Below, in pieces: positions 17,939 to 26,834 of a stretch of 34,741 nt of DNA (positions are counted from its first letter, which is position 1; the number at the start of each line of letters is the position of its first letter). The stretch covers positions 1 through 34,741 of the forward strand of contig JAFGGP010000052.1 in the NCBI GenBank assembly GCA_016930485.1. Reading direction: 5' to 3'. Source of the stretch: Candidatus Omnitrophota bacterium. Its GTDB lineage: Bacteria > Omnitrophota > Gorgyraeia > JAFGGP01. Below the pieces are notes generated by a model that had not been told where the DNA came from, searched no databases, and saw only the letters and a program-made list of their open reading frames with translations. A program made the translations under genes and the position numbers.

Positions 17939-18704
17939 CACCCATCCTACGGCTATTATTCATGAAGGTGCCCGGCTGACCGACTCGGTCGAGGTCGGCC
18001 CGTATACTGTCGTCGACGGCACGGTGAGTATCGGCGCGGGGACCAGGATCGGTTCCCATTGTGTAATCCAGGGCAATACCACGATCGGTGAGGGGTGCCG
18101 TGTCTTTACCGGGGCGGTTATCGGAAGCATCCCGCAGGACCTGAAATATAAAGGAGAGAAGAGCGCCCTTATTATAGGAAATAATAACATCATCCGCGAG
18201 TACGTAACCATCAATCCGGGAACCGGCAGGGGCGGTGTGACGAGAATCGGTGATAACAATCTTCTTATGGCCTATGTGCATGTTGCCCATGATGTCCGGA
18301 TCGGGAATCAGTGCGTCATAGCCAATGTCGGGACACTGGGGGGGCATGTGGCGATAGGTGACAGGGTTATTATAGGAGGTCTTGCTGCTATTCATCAGTT
18401 TGTCCGGATAGGCAGCGTGGCCATTATCGGCGGCTGCTCAAAAGTGGTGCAGGATATACCGCCGTACTCCACCTGTGACGGTCACCCCGCCTGTGTCCGC
18501 GGCCTGAATATCGAGGGGCTGAAACGGGCCGGTATGTCCCCGGCGGTACGCGCCGCGCTGAAGAAGGCCTTTAAGATACTTTTCTTTTCCAAGCTCGCGT
18601 TTTCCCACGCGGCCGAAAGGATACAGGACGAAGTTGAATTGCTTCCCGAGGTTTCCTTCCTGCTCGATTTTTTCAAAGATTCAAAACGGGGTATTTGCGG
18701 GTAA
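17931..18704 (+). CDS. lpxA: UDP-N-acetylglucosamine acyltransferase
   Basis: HPTAIIHEGARLTDSVEVGPYTVVDG hexapeptides; NIEGLKRAGMSP. Confidence 0.95.
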   Translation: MHNTHPTAIIHEGARLTDSVEVGPYTVVDGTVSIGAGTRIGSHCVIQGNTTIGEGCRVFTGAVIGSIPQDLKYKGEKSALIIGNNNIIREYVTINPGTGRGGVTRIGDNNLLMAYVHVAHDVRIGNQCVIANVGTLGGHVAIGDRVIIGGLAAIHQFVRIGSVAIIGGCSKVVQDIPPYSTCDGHPACVRGLNIEGLKRAGMSPAVRAALKKAFKILFFSKLAFSHAAERIQDEVELLPEVSFLLDFFKDSKRGICG

Positions 18705-18710
18705 CTGCTC

Positions 18711-19514
18711 ATGAAACAGATCGGTCTCATTGCCGGAAACGGGGAATTCCCTTTTATCTTTGCAAGAGCCGCCAGGCAGAAGGGATATGAGGTGGTGGCT
18801 ATTTGCATTCGGGAAGAGACATCGCCCGAGATAGAGACCGAGGTGGCGCGGTCGGTATGGATCGGTTTAGGGGAACTGGCGAAACTCCTGACAATTCTCA
18901 AGGAGGAGCGCATTGATACGCTGGCCCTGGCAGGTCAGGTAAGACAAATTCATGTATTACGGGATACGACGGCACTGGATGCGGAGATGCGGGGCGTGCT
19001 CGATTCCCTCGATATCAGAAAACCGACCGCCCTTTTTGAGAGAATCTGCGCAAAGATTGAATCGCTGGGCATCCGCATCGTCAATTCCACCACCTTTCTC
19101 GACGAACTCTTGCCGCGTAAGGGGACGTTGACGAAAAAGGGCCCCAGCGATGCCCAGTGGAAGGATATTGCCTTTGGAGTTGAGGTGGCAAAAGAACTGG
19201 CGCGATTAGATATCGGTCTGACCGTGGTGGTAAAGCGCGGGGTCATTGTGGCGCTGGAGGCGGTTGAAGGGACCAATGAGGCGATTGCCCGGGGGGGCGC
19301 GTGGGGAGGCGAGGGGACCGTAGTGGTAAAGGTGGCCCGGCCTGACCAGGATATGCGTTTCGATATACCGGTGATAGGCCCCCGGACAATCGAGGCGTTG
19401 CGTGGCGTACGCTCGGGCGTCCTGGCGGTAGAGGCGGGAAAAACCCTGATTATTGACCGGGCAAGCTGCCTGAAAGAGGCGGATTCGGCCGGTATTTCCG
19501 TAGTCGCATTATAA
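18711..19514 (+). CDS. lpxI: LpxI-type UDP-2,3-diacylglucosamine pyrophosphatase (DUF1009)
   Basis: IGLIAGNGEFPFIFARAARQKGYEVVAICI; lpxA neighbour. Confidence 0.9.
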   Translation: MKQIGLIAGNGEFPFIFARAARQKGYEVVAICIREETSPEIETEVARSVWIGLGELAKLLTILKEERIDTLALAGQVRQIHVLRDTTALDAEMRGVLDSLDIRKPTALFERICAKIESLGIRIVNSTTFLDELLPRKGTLTKKGPSDAQWKDIAFGVEVAKELARLDIGLTVVVKRGVIVALEAVEGTNEAIARGGAWGGEGTVVVKVARPDQDMRFDIPVIGPRTIEALRGVRSGVLAVEAGKTLIIDRASCLKEADSAGISVVAL

Positions 19515-19663
19515 TACTTTATACATCGTAACTATAGTAATATCAATCTGTTATATCATAGAAGGCCCTTTTCTGTATATTCCTCTTTAGAAGATCTTTG
19601 TTGCGGAAATTGACTAATTGTATTATTCTATTAGTCTAACAAATAGGTATTACCGCATTTTTT

Positions 19664-19703
19664 CCCCGTGAGAGAACATGCATACAAGCCTCTTTTTACG
19701 GGG
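19664..19703. repeat. hairpin CCCCGTGAGAG...CTTTTTACGGGG
   Basis: CCCCGT/ACGGGG perfect, extended by A-T and G-T pairs; related to 8684-8721. Confidence 0.5.
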
Positions 19704-19833
19704 TGTGCCCTGTTAGAGAAGGCAATCATAAGGAATCTTTTTAAGCATACATATGTTTTTTGACAGGGCGTTCCTTCCTTGGTTTGTATAGATAGTGTCA
19801 CATAAGCAGCTTATTCTGATAGATTTTCTTCCT

Positions 19834-20253
19834 ATGTTAGAGAGGGCAACGGTTATACACCTTGATGATGACGCGCTTGCCACGGTCACCTTCGAGCGCA
19901 ACAGTGCCTGTGGCCGGTGCGGATTGTGTGACTCTGCCGGAGACAACACAATGACCGCCCAGGTGCGTAATACAATCGGCGCCCGTGTGGGCGATAGCGT
20001 GTATATCGAGATAGATCCATCTGCTTTTGTCAGGGCAACCACGTTTCTATACGCCATCCCTCTGGCTGTTCTCTTGGGAGGCCTTGTCCTTGGGAATGCA
20101 GCAGGCATTCTTGCCGGCATAGAGGAAACGGGACGTATATCATTGAGTGTATTTACGGGAATCGCCTGTACTATACTGGCGCTTGTTGTTGTCAGCAAAT
20201 ATATGCTTCAATCTAAGGAAAGGTTTCTGCCGAAGATAGCCAGAATCGGATGA
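19834..20253 (+). CDS. RseC/MucC family protein
   Basis: MLERATVIHLDDDALATVTFERNSACGRCGLCDSAGDN and two TM segments. Confidence 0.85.
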   Translation: MLERATVIHLDDDALATVTFERNSACGRCGLCDSAGDNTMTAQVRNTIGARVGDSVYIEIDPSAFVRATTFLYAIPLAVLLGGLVLGNAAGILAGIEETGRISLSVFTGIACTILALVVVSKYMLQSKERFLPKIARIG

Positions 20254-20364
20254 GCTATTTTTCCCGTGGAAGAGCCTGACCAAGGCGCCGAATCTCTAAG
20301 AGGGTAGTTCAATATAAACAAGGTAGCGCAAAAACATTTGTGCTACATCACCAGAGGAGACACT

Positions 20365-21522
20365 ATGACAAAAACAGAACTTACCAAAAAGACAAAACAG
20401 CAGCTTCTTGCGCTTGCTAAGGAGCATGGTTTAACGGGGGTCTCGGTCCTAAAAAAAGAGCAGCTTATCAACAGGCTCTTGGAGGCGCGGCCGGCAGAGC
20501 CGTTCAGAAAGACCCCTCCCCAGCCCGCGAAGAAGACGGAAGCTATCGGCTCGCGTGTTTCTCCGAAGAGGCCAGGACCCGGGAGACCAAGGAAGACCCC
20601 GGTAGGTGCCTCTATCACCGGTGATGTTCAGTCACCGGACAGCATCTCCCTTGATAAAGAACGCATAGAGGAGTTAAAGTTTTATCGCGGGCCGCAGCCC
20701 TTCGAGGTACGCGAACCCATGGAGATTCCCGCAGGCTACGGGGATAATCGCATTGTTGCCCTGGTGCGCGATCCGTGGTGGCTCTATGCCTACTGGGAGA
20801 TTACACAAACGCGATACAATGAGATAGCCGCGGCAATTCGTGCCAAGGGCGATGAGGTCTCTCATTCGCTGTTAAGGATTTATGATATAACCGGCATTAC
20901 CTTTGACGGTGGCAATGCCAACAGTTTTTTTGATATCACCCTTTCGGGCATGGCGAATAACTGGTATATTCATGTCGGTCAGCCGAACCGGAGCTGGGTC
21001 ATAGAGATCGGGCTGCTCTCCACCTCGGGAGAGTTCTATTGCTTGGCTCGCTCAAACGCGGTTGCTACGCCGCGGTTCGGACCCAGCGATGTTGTTGATG
21101 AACAGTGGCTGTCACTGGACGATGATTACTGGCAGCTGTTTGGCATTGCGGGGGGGTTCGGTATCGGCAAGACTTCTCTCGAGATGAAGGAGTTATTTGA
21201 ACAGCGTTTTCAGGAGGAGATATCATCAGGCGCCATCTCCAGTTTATTCAGTCCCGCAATGGCCCAGCTCAAGGAGCGCGGCTTTTGGCTGGTTGCCGAC
21301 TGTGAGCTTATTGTCTATGGTGCGACCGATCCACAGGCGAAGGTAACGGTTCAAGGGAGTCCTATTGCGCTCAGGGAAGACGGGACCTTTACCCTGCGCT
21401 TTGCCCTTCCGGATGGCAGACAGAATATTCCTATCGACGCCGTCTCTCCCGATGAAATTGAGACACGAAACATTACCTTTGTCGTCTCCAGGGCAACAAC
21501 CGCCTCTAATACTGTTACATAA
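20365..21522 (+). CDS. DUF4912 domain protein with Rho-N-like N-terminus
   Basis: LTKKTKQQLLALAKEHGLTGVSVLKKEQLINRLLEA; ALVRDPWWLYAYWEIT...WYIHVGQPNRSWVIEIGL. Confidence 0.85.
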   Translation: MTKTELTKKTKQQLLALAKEHGLTGVSVLKKEQLINRLLEARPAEPFRKTPPQPAKKTEAIGSRVSPKRPGPGRPRKTPVGASITGDVQSPDSISLDKERIEELKFYRGPQPFEVREPMEIPAGYGDNRIVALVRDPWWLYAYWEITQTRYNEIAAAIRAKGDEVSHSLLRIYDITGITFDGGNANSFFDITLSGMANNWYIHVGQPNRSWVIEIGLLSTSGEFYCLARSNAVATPRFGPSDVVDEQWLSLDDDYWQLFGIAGGFGIGKTSLEMKELFEQRFQEEISSGAISSLFSPAMAQLKERGFWLVADCELIVYGATDPQAKVTVQGSPIALREDGTFTLRFALPDGRQNIPIDAVSPDEIETRNITFVVSRATTASNTVT

Positions 21523-21571
21523 AAAGCGCCGTTATTACTTAGCAGAATGTGCTATACCAGAGGACGCTCGA

Positions 21572-21634
21572 ATGGCTCAGTGCCTTTTAGAAGAGGGGGC
21601 GTCTGCATGGTATGAGAGGTGCACACGGCGATAA
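21572..21634 (+). CDS. possible 20-aa small ORF upstream of GH57 gene
   Basis: MAQCLLEEGASAWYERCTRR; GAGG eight nt upstream of ATG. Confidence 0.2.
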   Translation: MAQCLLEEGASAWYERCTRR

Positions 21635-21652
21635 AGCTTTCAAGGAGAAGCT

Positions 21653-23263
21653 ATGGAACACGGATATCTTGCGATGGTTTTACACGCCCATCTTCCGTTT
21701 GTAAAGCATCCGGAATTTGAGGATTTTTTAGAGGAGGACTGGCTGTATGAGGCTATTACCGAGACCTATATTCCGCTGATCTGGGTCTTTGAAGAGCTTT
21801 TGGCAGAGGGAGTTGACTTCAAAGTCACTATGTCCCTGACACCGACCCTCATCGCGATGCTGACAGATCCTCTCTTGCAGGACCGCTACATCAGACACAT
21901 ATCCAGACTCATAGAACTTGCCGGAAAAGAAGTTGATCGCACCCGATGGCAGCCCGAGATGAACAATCTCGCGCTTATGTACTTTCACCGCTTTGTAAAT
22001 GCCCGCCGGACATTTGTCGAGCGCTACAATAAAAATCTGGTTACCGCTTTCAAAGATGTACAGGAGGCGGGGAAGCTCGAGATCATCACCTGTTGCGCGA
22101 CCCACGGGTTTTTGCCGCTTATGGAAATTCAGCGCCGCGCCTCGGTGAGGGCACAGGTCCGGGTAGGGACCGAACTCTACCGCCGTCATCTGCACCGGGA
22201 CCCGAAGGGGATATGGCTTCCCGAGTGCGGTTATAATCCGAGTGACGACGAGGTCTTGAAGGAAGAAGGGATACGGTTTTTTATAACTGATACTCACGGC
22301 ATTCTTTTTGGGTCACCGAGGCCGAAGTACGGTGTGTACGCCCCGTGTTACTGCCCCAGCGGTGTTGCCACCTTTGCCAGGGATCTGGAGTCATCCAAGA
22401 GTGTGTGGAGTTCAAAGGAGGGATATCCCGGCGATTATCATTACCGGGAGTTCTATCGCGACATCGGATACGACCTTGAGTATGACTATGTTAAACCATA
22501 TATCAATCCCGACGGGACCAGGATTAATACCGGGATTAAGTATCACCGGATTACCGGAAAGACCCCGCATAAGGAGCTGTACAATCCGCAACGCGCCTTA
22601 GAGAAGGCAGCCGAACACGCGGGTAATTTTATGTTTAACCGTGAGCAGCAGGTGAAGCATCTCCACGGGATCATGGGCGACCGTAAACCCATCATTCTTT
22701 CCCCGTATGATGCCGAGCTTTTCGGTCACTGGTGGTTTGAGGGACCCGACTGGCTCAAGTTTCTCATGAAGAAGATCCACTATGATCAGGACATCATCAA
22801 GATGGTTACCCCCTCTGATTATTTGAGGATGCATCCAAAGAACCAGGTCCTGACCCCCTCCTTTTCCAGCTGGGGATATAAGGGATACAGCGAGGTCTGG
22901 CTCGAGGGCTCGAACGACTGGGTTTACCGGCATCTGCACAAGGCGGTTGAGCGCATGGTGGAGTCTGCGAACAGACACCCGCGGGCAGACGGCATCAGAC
23001 GGAGGATACTGAATCAGATGGCCCGGGAACTCCTGCTGGCACAGTCGAGCGACTGGGCGTTCATTATGAAAACAGGGACCTTTGTCGACTATGCCGTCCG
23101 GAGAACCAAGGATCACGTGGGTCGGTTTACGACGCTCTATGAATCGCTGCACAGCGGCCTCCTCGACGAACGGTGGCTCAGCGAAATCGAGCATAAAGAC
23201 CGCATCTTTGATTTTATCGATTACAGGGTCTACTCGACACAGCCGGAAGGAGCGCGGGCGTGA
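21653..23263 (+). CDS. GH57 family protein (DUF1957-type 1,4-alpha-glucan branching enzyme)
   Basis: MVLHAHLPFVKHPE; GIWLPECGYNPSDDEVLKEEGIRFFITDTHG; SPYDAELFGHWWFEGPDWL. Confidence 0.92.
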   Translation: MEHGYLAMVLHAHLPFVKHPEFEDFLEEDWLYEAITETYIPLIWVFEELLAEGVDFKVTMSLTPTLIAMLTDPLLQDRYIRHISRLIELAGKEVDRTRWQPEMNNLALMYFHRFVNARRTFVERYNKNLVTAFKDVQEAGKLEIITCCATHGFLPLMEIQRRASVRAQVRVGTELYRRHLHRDPKGIWLPECGYNPSDDEVLKEEGIRFFITDTHGILFGSPRPKYGVYAPCYCPSGVATFARDLESSKSVWSSKEGYPGDYHYREFYRDIGYDLEYDYVKPYINPDGTRINTGIKYHRITGKTPHKELYNPQRALEKAAEHAGNFMFNREQQVKHLHGIMGDRKPIILSPYDAELFGHWWFEGPDWLKFLMKKIHYDQDIIKMVTPSDYLRMHPKNQVLTPSFSSWGYKGYSEVWLEGSNDWVYRHLHKAVERMVESANRHPRADGIRRRILNQMARELLLAQSSDWAFIMKTGTFVDYAVRRTKDHVGRFTTLYESLHSGLLDERWLSEIEHKDRIFDFIDYRVYSTQPEGARA

Positions 23264-23790
23264 CCCAGCGGGCGCTGATTGTTATCGATATGCTGTATGA
23301 TTTTGTCGAGAAGGGCGCCCCCCTGGAGGTCCCGGGGGTAGAGACTATTATCCCGTGTATACAGCGGGAGATTGAAAGGGCCCGTTTGGAAGGAGTGCCG
23401 GTATTCTATCTGTGCGATGGGCACGAGGAGGACGATCCTGAGTTTGCGGCATGGCCCCCTCACGCGGTTCGGGGAAGCCGGGGCGCGGAGATTATTGCCG
23501 AGCTCGTCCCTCGTCCGGAAGACGTCATTATTTATAAGACGACCTACTCAAGCTTTTATAATACAGAACTCGAGGATATGCTGAGGAAGTTCGGCGCGAC
23601 CCGTCTGACTATTACCGGCCTATGCACCGAGATCTGCGTGCTGTACACCGCCGTGGACGCCTATATGCGCGGTTTTGAAGTAACAGTTCCTGACGGTTGC
23701 ACAAAGGGATTGACAGAAGAAGACCACCGGTTTGCCCTCAAGCAGATTAGGCACATATTAAAACCGGCACAAGTAGCGTCTAGCGGATAG
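23260..23790 (+). CDS. isochorismatase-family hydrolase, probable nicotinamidase
   Basis: ALIVIDMLYDFVEKGAPL; KTTYSSFYNTELEDML; GLCTEICVLYTAVDAYMRGFEV. Confidence 0.88.
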   Translation: MTQRALIVIDMLYDFVEKGAPLEVPGVETIIPCIQREIERARLEGVPVFYLCDGHEEDDPEFAAWPPHAVRGSRGAEIIAELVPRPEDVIIYKTTYSSFYNTELEDMLRKFGATRLTITGLCTEICVLYTAVDAYMRGFEVTVPDGCTKGLTEEDHRFALKQIRHILKPAQVASSG

Positions 23791-23843
23791 CGTTTAGCGA
23801 TTAGATTTTTTTCTATACGCTAGCCGCTAATCGCTATACGCTA
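23774..23843. repeat. TAGCGNN heptad-arm inverted repeat, copy 2
   Basis: Left arm 23774-23804 TAGCGTC TAGCGGA TAGCGTT TAGCGAT TAG; right arm 23813-23843 revcomp TAGCGTA TAGCGAT TAGCGGC TAGCGTA TAG; 8-nt loop. Confidence 0.92.
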
Positions 23844-23851
23844 AAAAAGTT

Positions 23852-25015
23852 ATGCACACAGCGACTTTTAAGGAAATAAAAGCAGGTAAGGTAACCGACG
23901 TCTACTTTCAGCGGACAAAGGAAATTTTGAAAAAGAAAGGCATCCGCAGGAGGGTGGCGGTTGAGGTTACGACAAAGAGCTTGCCCGAGGAGTGGTCGTG
24001 GGCCGTCTTTGTCGGCCTGGAGGAGTGCGTAGAGCTGCTCAGGGGGCTAAGGGGTGTTGATGTATGGGCCCTTGAGGAAGGGACCCTCTTTTTTCCGTCG
24101 ATGCCGGTTATGGTTATTGAGGGCGAGTACACCAGCTTTGGTTGTTATGAGACCGCGCTTTTGGGCATACTGTGCCAGGCCTCGGGTGTTGCCACCAGGG
24201 CCGCGCGCTGTAAAAAGGCGGCAGCAGGAAGGCCCATCGTCAGTTTTGGCGCGCGAAGGATGCATCCCGCTATTGCGCCGATGATCGAGCGAAGTGCCTT
24301 TATCGGCGGATGCGACGGTGTCGCGACAGTCAAGGGTGCCGAGATGGCGGGCGTTGCCCCTACCGGCACTATTCCGCATGCACTAGTACTCCTGACGGGT
24401 GGTGCCGCCGAGGCAGTAGAGGCCTTTGATGACATTATCGACCGCACCGTCAAGAGGATTGCGCTGGTTGATACTTTTTCTGATGAAAAATTTGAGGCGT
24501 TAAGTGCGGCGGCGGCGCTCGGCAGGCGCCTTTACGGTATCCGGATTGACACGACACCTTCCCGGAGGGGCAATCTGAAGGAAATTTTGCGAGAGGTGAG
24601 ATGGGAGCTTGATCTCAGGGGTTTTCGCCAGGTGAAGATTTTTGTCAGTGGGGGAATCGACGAAAAGAGGATAGAGGCACTCAACGAATTTTCAGATGCC
24701 TACGGCGTCGGGACCGCGCTTAGCAACGCGCCAACGATTGATTTTGCGATGGATATTGTGAGCATAGACGATATGCCTGTCTCTAAAAAAGGGAAGTTGT
24801 CCGGCGTCAAGGAGGTGCACCGGTGTCCGGTATGCCTGGGGACGTGGGTCACCCCGAAGGGGTACGCGCCTAAAAGACGATGCAATCACGCTGCCCCGTG
24901 CAAAAAACTCCTCAGGAAGAGTATCGCCGACGGTACGTTGACAAAAGAGCTCCCTCACCCTCAGACAATCAGAAAATCTGTCCTCAAGCAGTTGGCCCTC
25001 GTAAGCCTCTCATAG
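23852..25015 (+). CDS. nicotinate phosphoribosyltransferase
   Basis: Short NAPRTase type: FGARRMHPAIAPMIERSAFIGGCDGVATVKGAEMAGVAPTGTIPHALVL; C-terminal CPVC...C...C. Confidence 0.9.
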   Translation: MHTATFKEIKAGKVTDVYFQRTKEILKKKGIRRRVAVEVTTKSLPEEWSWAVFVGLEECVELLRGLRGVDVWALEEGTLFFPSMPVMVIEGEYTSFGCYETALLGILCQASGVATRAARCKKAAAGRPIVSFGARRMHPAIAPMIERSAFIGGCDGVATVKGAEMAGVAPTGTIPHALVLLTGGAAEAVEAFDDIIDRTVKRIALVDTFSDEKFEALSAAAALGRRLYGIRIDTTPSRRGNLKEILREVRWELDLRGFRQVKIFVSGGIDEKRIEALNEFSDAYGVGTALSNAPTIDFAMDIVSIDDMPVSKKGKLSGVKEVHRCPVCLGTWVTPKGYAPKRRCNHAAPCKKLLRKSIADGTLTKELPHPQTIRKSVLKQLALVSLS

Positions 25016-25082
25016 TCTGTCCTGTATTTTCTGTAACTTTTTTAAATATAAAATGTTATAAACATCCCCCGTCTTTTCTTAA

Positions 25083-25115
25083 ATACTTGACGGAATTAGT
25101 TATATATAGTATTAT
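25083..25115 (+). promoter_or_regulatory. sigma70-type promoter overlapping an IscR type-1-like site
   Basis: TTGACG (25087-25092), 17-nt spacer, TATTAT (25110-25115); 25083-25107 ATACTTGACGGAATTAGTTATATAT. Confidence 0.6.
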
Positions 25116-25126
25116 GACACCTGTAT

Positions 25127-25621
25127 ATGAGACTCTCGACGCGGAGTACCTATGGATTGCGGGCGCTGTGTGAACTGGCGCTCAACTGGGAACAGGGACC
25201 GGTTTCTGTCTCGGCGATTTCCCAGAAGGAACGGCTCTCGATCGCGTATCTGGAGAAACTGTTGAATCTCCTGAAGCACTACGGTTTTGTCAGGAGTATA
25301 CGAGGCTCAAAAGGGGGGTATGTGTTGGCGCGCGATCCCGGGGAAATCTCCGTAGGGGAGATTATCCGTGCGCTTGAGGGGGAGGGCGCGAGGCTGCTTT
25401 ACATCGAAGACCGCCTCCAGACAGATGAGGAAAAAAATGAGACGCCCGCCAGCAGGATGATCAGCCTGCTGGTCAAGCGACTCGGTATGATTATCTCCGA
25501 GAGCCTCAACTCGCTGAGTTTAAAACGGCTCTGCTCTGATCCCGAGGTCTGGAATCTTATCGATCCCGGGGACAAAGCACATGTGTGTCAGGGCCAGGTT
25601 CGGGAGCTGGCACACATGTAG
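25127..25621 (+). CDS. Rrf2 family transcriptional regulator
   Basis: MRLSTRSTYGLRALCELALN...YLEKLLNLLKHYGFVRSIRGSKGGYVLAR. Confidence 0.93.
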   Translation: MRLSTRSTYGLRALCELALNWEQGPVSVSAISQKERLSIAYLEKLLNLLKHYGFVRSIRGSKGGYVLARDPGEISVGEIIRALEGEGARLLYIEDRLQTDEEKNETPASRMISLLVKRLGMIISESLNSLSLKRLCSDPEVWNLIDPGDKAHVCQGQVRELAHM

Positions 25622-25644
25622 CGCATAGCCACGGTGAACGACCG

Positions 25645-26802
25645 ATGAAGCGCATATATCTTGATTACAACGCGACAACGCCCCAGGCCGATGAGGTAAC
25701 GGAGGCGATGCTGCCTTACTTTAGGGAAAGGTACGGAAACGCCTCTTCTCCTCATCTCTTCGGCAGGGAGGCGCGGGGGGGCCTTGAGAGGGCACGGGAG
25801 CGCGTGGCGGCACTTATCGGAGCAGACACCCGGGAGATTATCTTTACCTCGGGCGCGACAGAGTCCAATAATGCCCTGATTAAGGGGATTGCCCGGAAAA
25901 AGAGAGATGCGGGCAGGCATATTATTACGACGGCTGTTGAACACCACTCGGTGCTTGCCCCCTGCAAGGCGTTGGAGCGCGAAGGGTTTGAAGTGACCTA
26001 TCTCGGCGTTGACTCCTACGGCGTTATCGATCTTGACCAGCTGCGCGATGCCCTGAGAGACGACACGGTGCTGGTTACCGTTATGTCGGCGAATAATGAG
26101 ACGGGGACGCTTCAGCCGATCGAAGAGATAGCAACATTAGTCAGAGAACGGAATAGTGTATTTCATACGGACGCGGTGCAGCAGGCTGGTAAGCTGCCCT
26201 TGGACGTCAAAGAGCTTCATGTGGATGCCCTGTCGCTTTCGGCCCATAAATTTTACGGACCGAAGGGCGTCGGGGCATTGTATGTGAGAAGGGGCGTTGT
26301 CATTCCGCCTTTATTAGAAGGGGGACATCATGAAAGGAATCTCAGAGCAGGAACAGAAAATATCGCAGGTATCGTTGGTATGGGGAGGGCCGCTGAATTA
26401 GCGCGCGAGCGCATGGAAAATGATAGAGTACTAGTGACCTCGTTGCGAGAACGCCTGCATCGCGAAATCACGCAGCGTATTTCCGATGTGGTCGTCAACG
26501 GACACCCTGAGCGGCGGTTACCGAATACGCTCAATGTGAGTTTTCGTTATGTGGAAGGAGAGTCGGTTATACTGAGTCTGGACATGAAGGGCATCGCGGT
26601 TGCCTCCGGTTCTGCCTGTACCTCGGGCTCTCTGGAGGCCTCCCACGTCCTTCTCGCAATGGGCGTGCCGCCCGAACAGGCATACAGTTCGGTACGGTTT
26701 TCTTTAGGAAGATATACTACGGCCGAAGAGATCGATTGTCTCGTGAAAGAGTTACCGTCCATTATCGAACGGTTGCGATCTATCTCGACATTTTCCCGTT
26801 AA
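25645..26802 (+). CDS. iscS: cysteine desulfurase
   Basis: YLDYNATTPQADEV; SLSAHKFYGPKGVGALYVR; ASGSACTSGSLEASHVLLAMG. Confidence 0.94.
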   Translation: MKRIYLDYNATTPQADEVTEAMLPYFRERYGNASSPHLFGREARGGLERARERVAALIGADTREIIFTSGATESNNALIKGIARKKRDAGRHIITTAVEHHSVLAPCKALEREGFEVTYLGVDSYGVIDLDQLRDALRDDTVLVTVMSANNETGTLQPIEEIATLVRERNSVFHTDAVQQAGKLPLDVKELHVDALSLSAHKFYGPKGVGALYVRRGVVIPPLLEGGHHERNLRAGTENIAGIVGMGRAAELARERMENDRVLVTSLRERLHREITQRISDVVVNGHPERRLPNTLNVSFRYVEGESVILSLDMKGIAVASGSACTSGSLEASHVLLAMGVPPEQAYSSVRFSLGRYTTAEEIDCLVKELPSIIERLRSISTFSR

Positions 26803-26834
26803 CGGTAATGGCCTTAGAGGAGCGCACAGGAGTG

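Noticed and set aside
19761-19795. Promoter TTGACA...TGTATA upstream of rseC-like gene
   Set aside because: Spacer about 19 nt with a weak -10; below the standard used for the other two promoters.
26803-26834. 6S RNA next to the 5-FTHF cyclo-ligase gene, as in proteobacteria
   Set aside because: The spacer is only 32 nt; no room for 6S RNA on either side.
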